Shown here: positions 47,417 to 47,462 of the stretch, piece by piece
Layout of the letters: the number at the start of each line of letters is the position of its first letter
How positions within the stretch are numbered: position 1 is the first letter of the stretch
Source: JACOVP01 sp964390715
GTDB lineage: Archaea > Nanobdellota > Nanobdellia > SCGC-AAA011-G17 > UBA489
Direction: 5' to 3'
Assembly: GCA_964390715.1 (NCBI GenBank)
Contig: CAYMIM010000022.1
Span: forward strand, 1 to 47,462
DNA length: 47,462 nucleotides
The notes under the pieces: model-generated
Databases searched by the model: none
The model's input: the letters and a program-made list of their open reading frames with translations, nothing else
What the model was told of the DNA's origin: nothing
Program-made: the position numbers and the translations under genes

Positions 47417-47462
47417 CTAAAGTTCTATCCTATCGTCTTAGTACAAGATGCTGGAAATCTAG

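Noticed and set aside
1..47462. CRISPR array, insertion sequence, integrase or prophage
   Set aside because: No regularly spaced direct repeats, transposase or integrase motifs, or flanking target duplications were seen. The accessory modules sit without mobile-element traces.

Overview
The window is AT-rich, very compact archaeal chromosome, most likely from a DPANN archaeon of the Woesearchaeota/Pacearchaeota kind. Archaeal marks are transcription factor TFE, ribosomal protein L15e, archaeal-type AlaRS and ProRS, a NreA repair protein with a C-terminal PCNA-binding motif, an archaeosortase, and a tRNA-Arg whose intron has a bulge-helix-bulge. LeuRS is instead clearly of the bacterial type, an old transfer known in such lineages. 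Placement below domain level is inference. Most first genes have an A/T-only TATA box centred 25-30 nt before an ATG, so leaderless mRNAs dominate; I used that spacing to choose several starts. Downstream genes are coupled by ATGA, TAATG or GTGA overlaps, and many convergent genes overlap tail to tail.

Layout. 1-4.9 kb: a coiled-coil protein, a duplicated membrane protein, an orphan archaeosortase, a membrane-bound HAMP-DUF835-winged-helix regulator, a candidate small RNA and a lipoprotein. 5-7.9 kb: radical SAM protein, DEDDh exonuclease, RelE/ParE-like toxin-antitoxin pair. 7.9-11.4 kb: two large signal-peptide proteins with Ig-like repeats and C-terminal anchors (S-layer-like). 11.4-15.6 kb: stand-alone asparagine-synthase-type amidotransferase domain, MutY without iron-sulfur ligands, PIN protein, DUF4258/YgiT-AbrB pair, tRNA-Cys and tRNA-Arg(TCT). 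16-23 kb: LeuRS, a DUF2283 pair, DoxX, PAP2 phosphatase, AlaRS. 23.3-27 kb: another RelE pair, tiny membrane proteins and a three-gene proline-rich/coiled-coil membrane operon.

27-34.3 kb: TFE, an M50 protease, RmlD-like reductase, NreA, L15e and an ABC exporter whose ATPase carries a helical-repeat tail. 34.4-35.2 kb: an array of at least five 35-40 residue, strongly basic proteins, most with strong Shine-Dalgarno sites, under one TATA box; I recognise none of them, and this is the best candidate for an undescribed system. 35.2-43.7 kb: DHH phosphoesterase, ATP-grasp protein, secreted transglutaminase-like protein, ProRS, CBS pair, M1 aminopeptidase, PspC. 43.7-47.4 kb: a tiny zinc ribbon, two paralogous lipoproteins, a secreted protein with two Myxococcus-type Cys-rich repeats, the intron-containing tRNA-Arg(TCG), and an open frame lacking a start codon.

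Two themes run through the window. Several toxin-antitoxin-like modules are scattered singly between housekeeping genes, and most have a related inverted-repeat motif (core CGGAAGATTTTCGG) upstream. Two divergent gene pairs appear to share one central TATA box.
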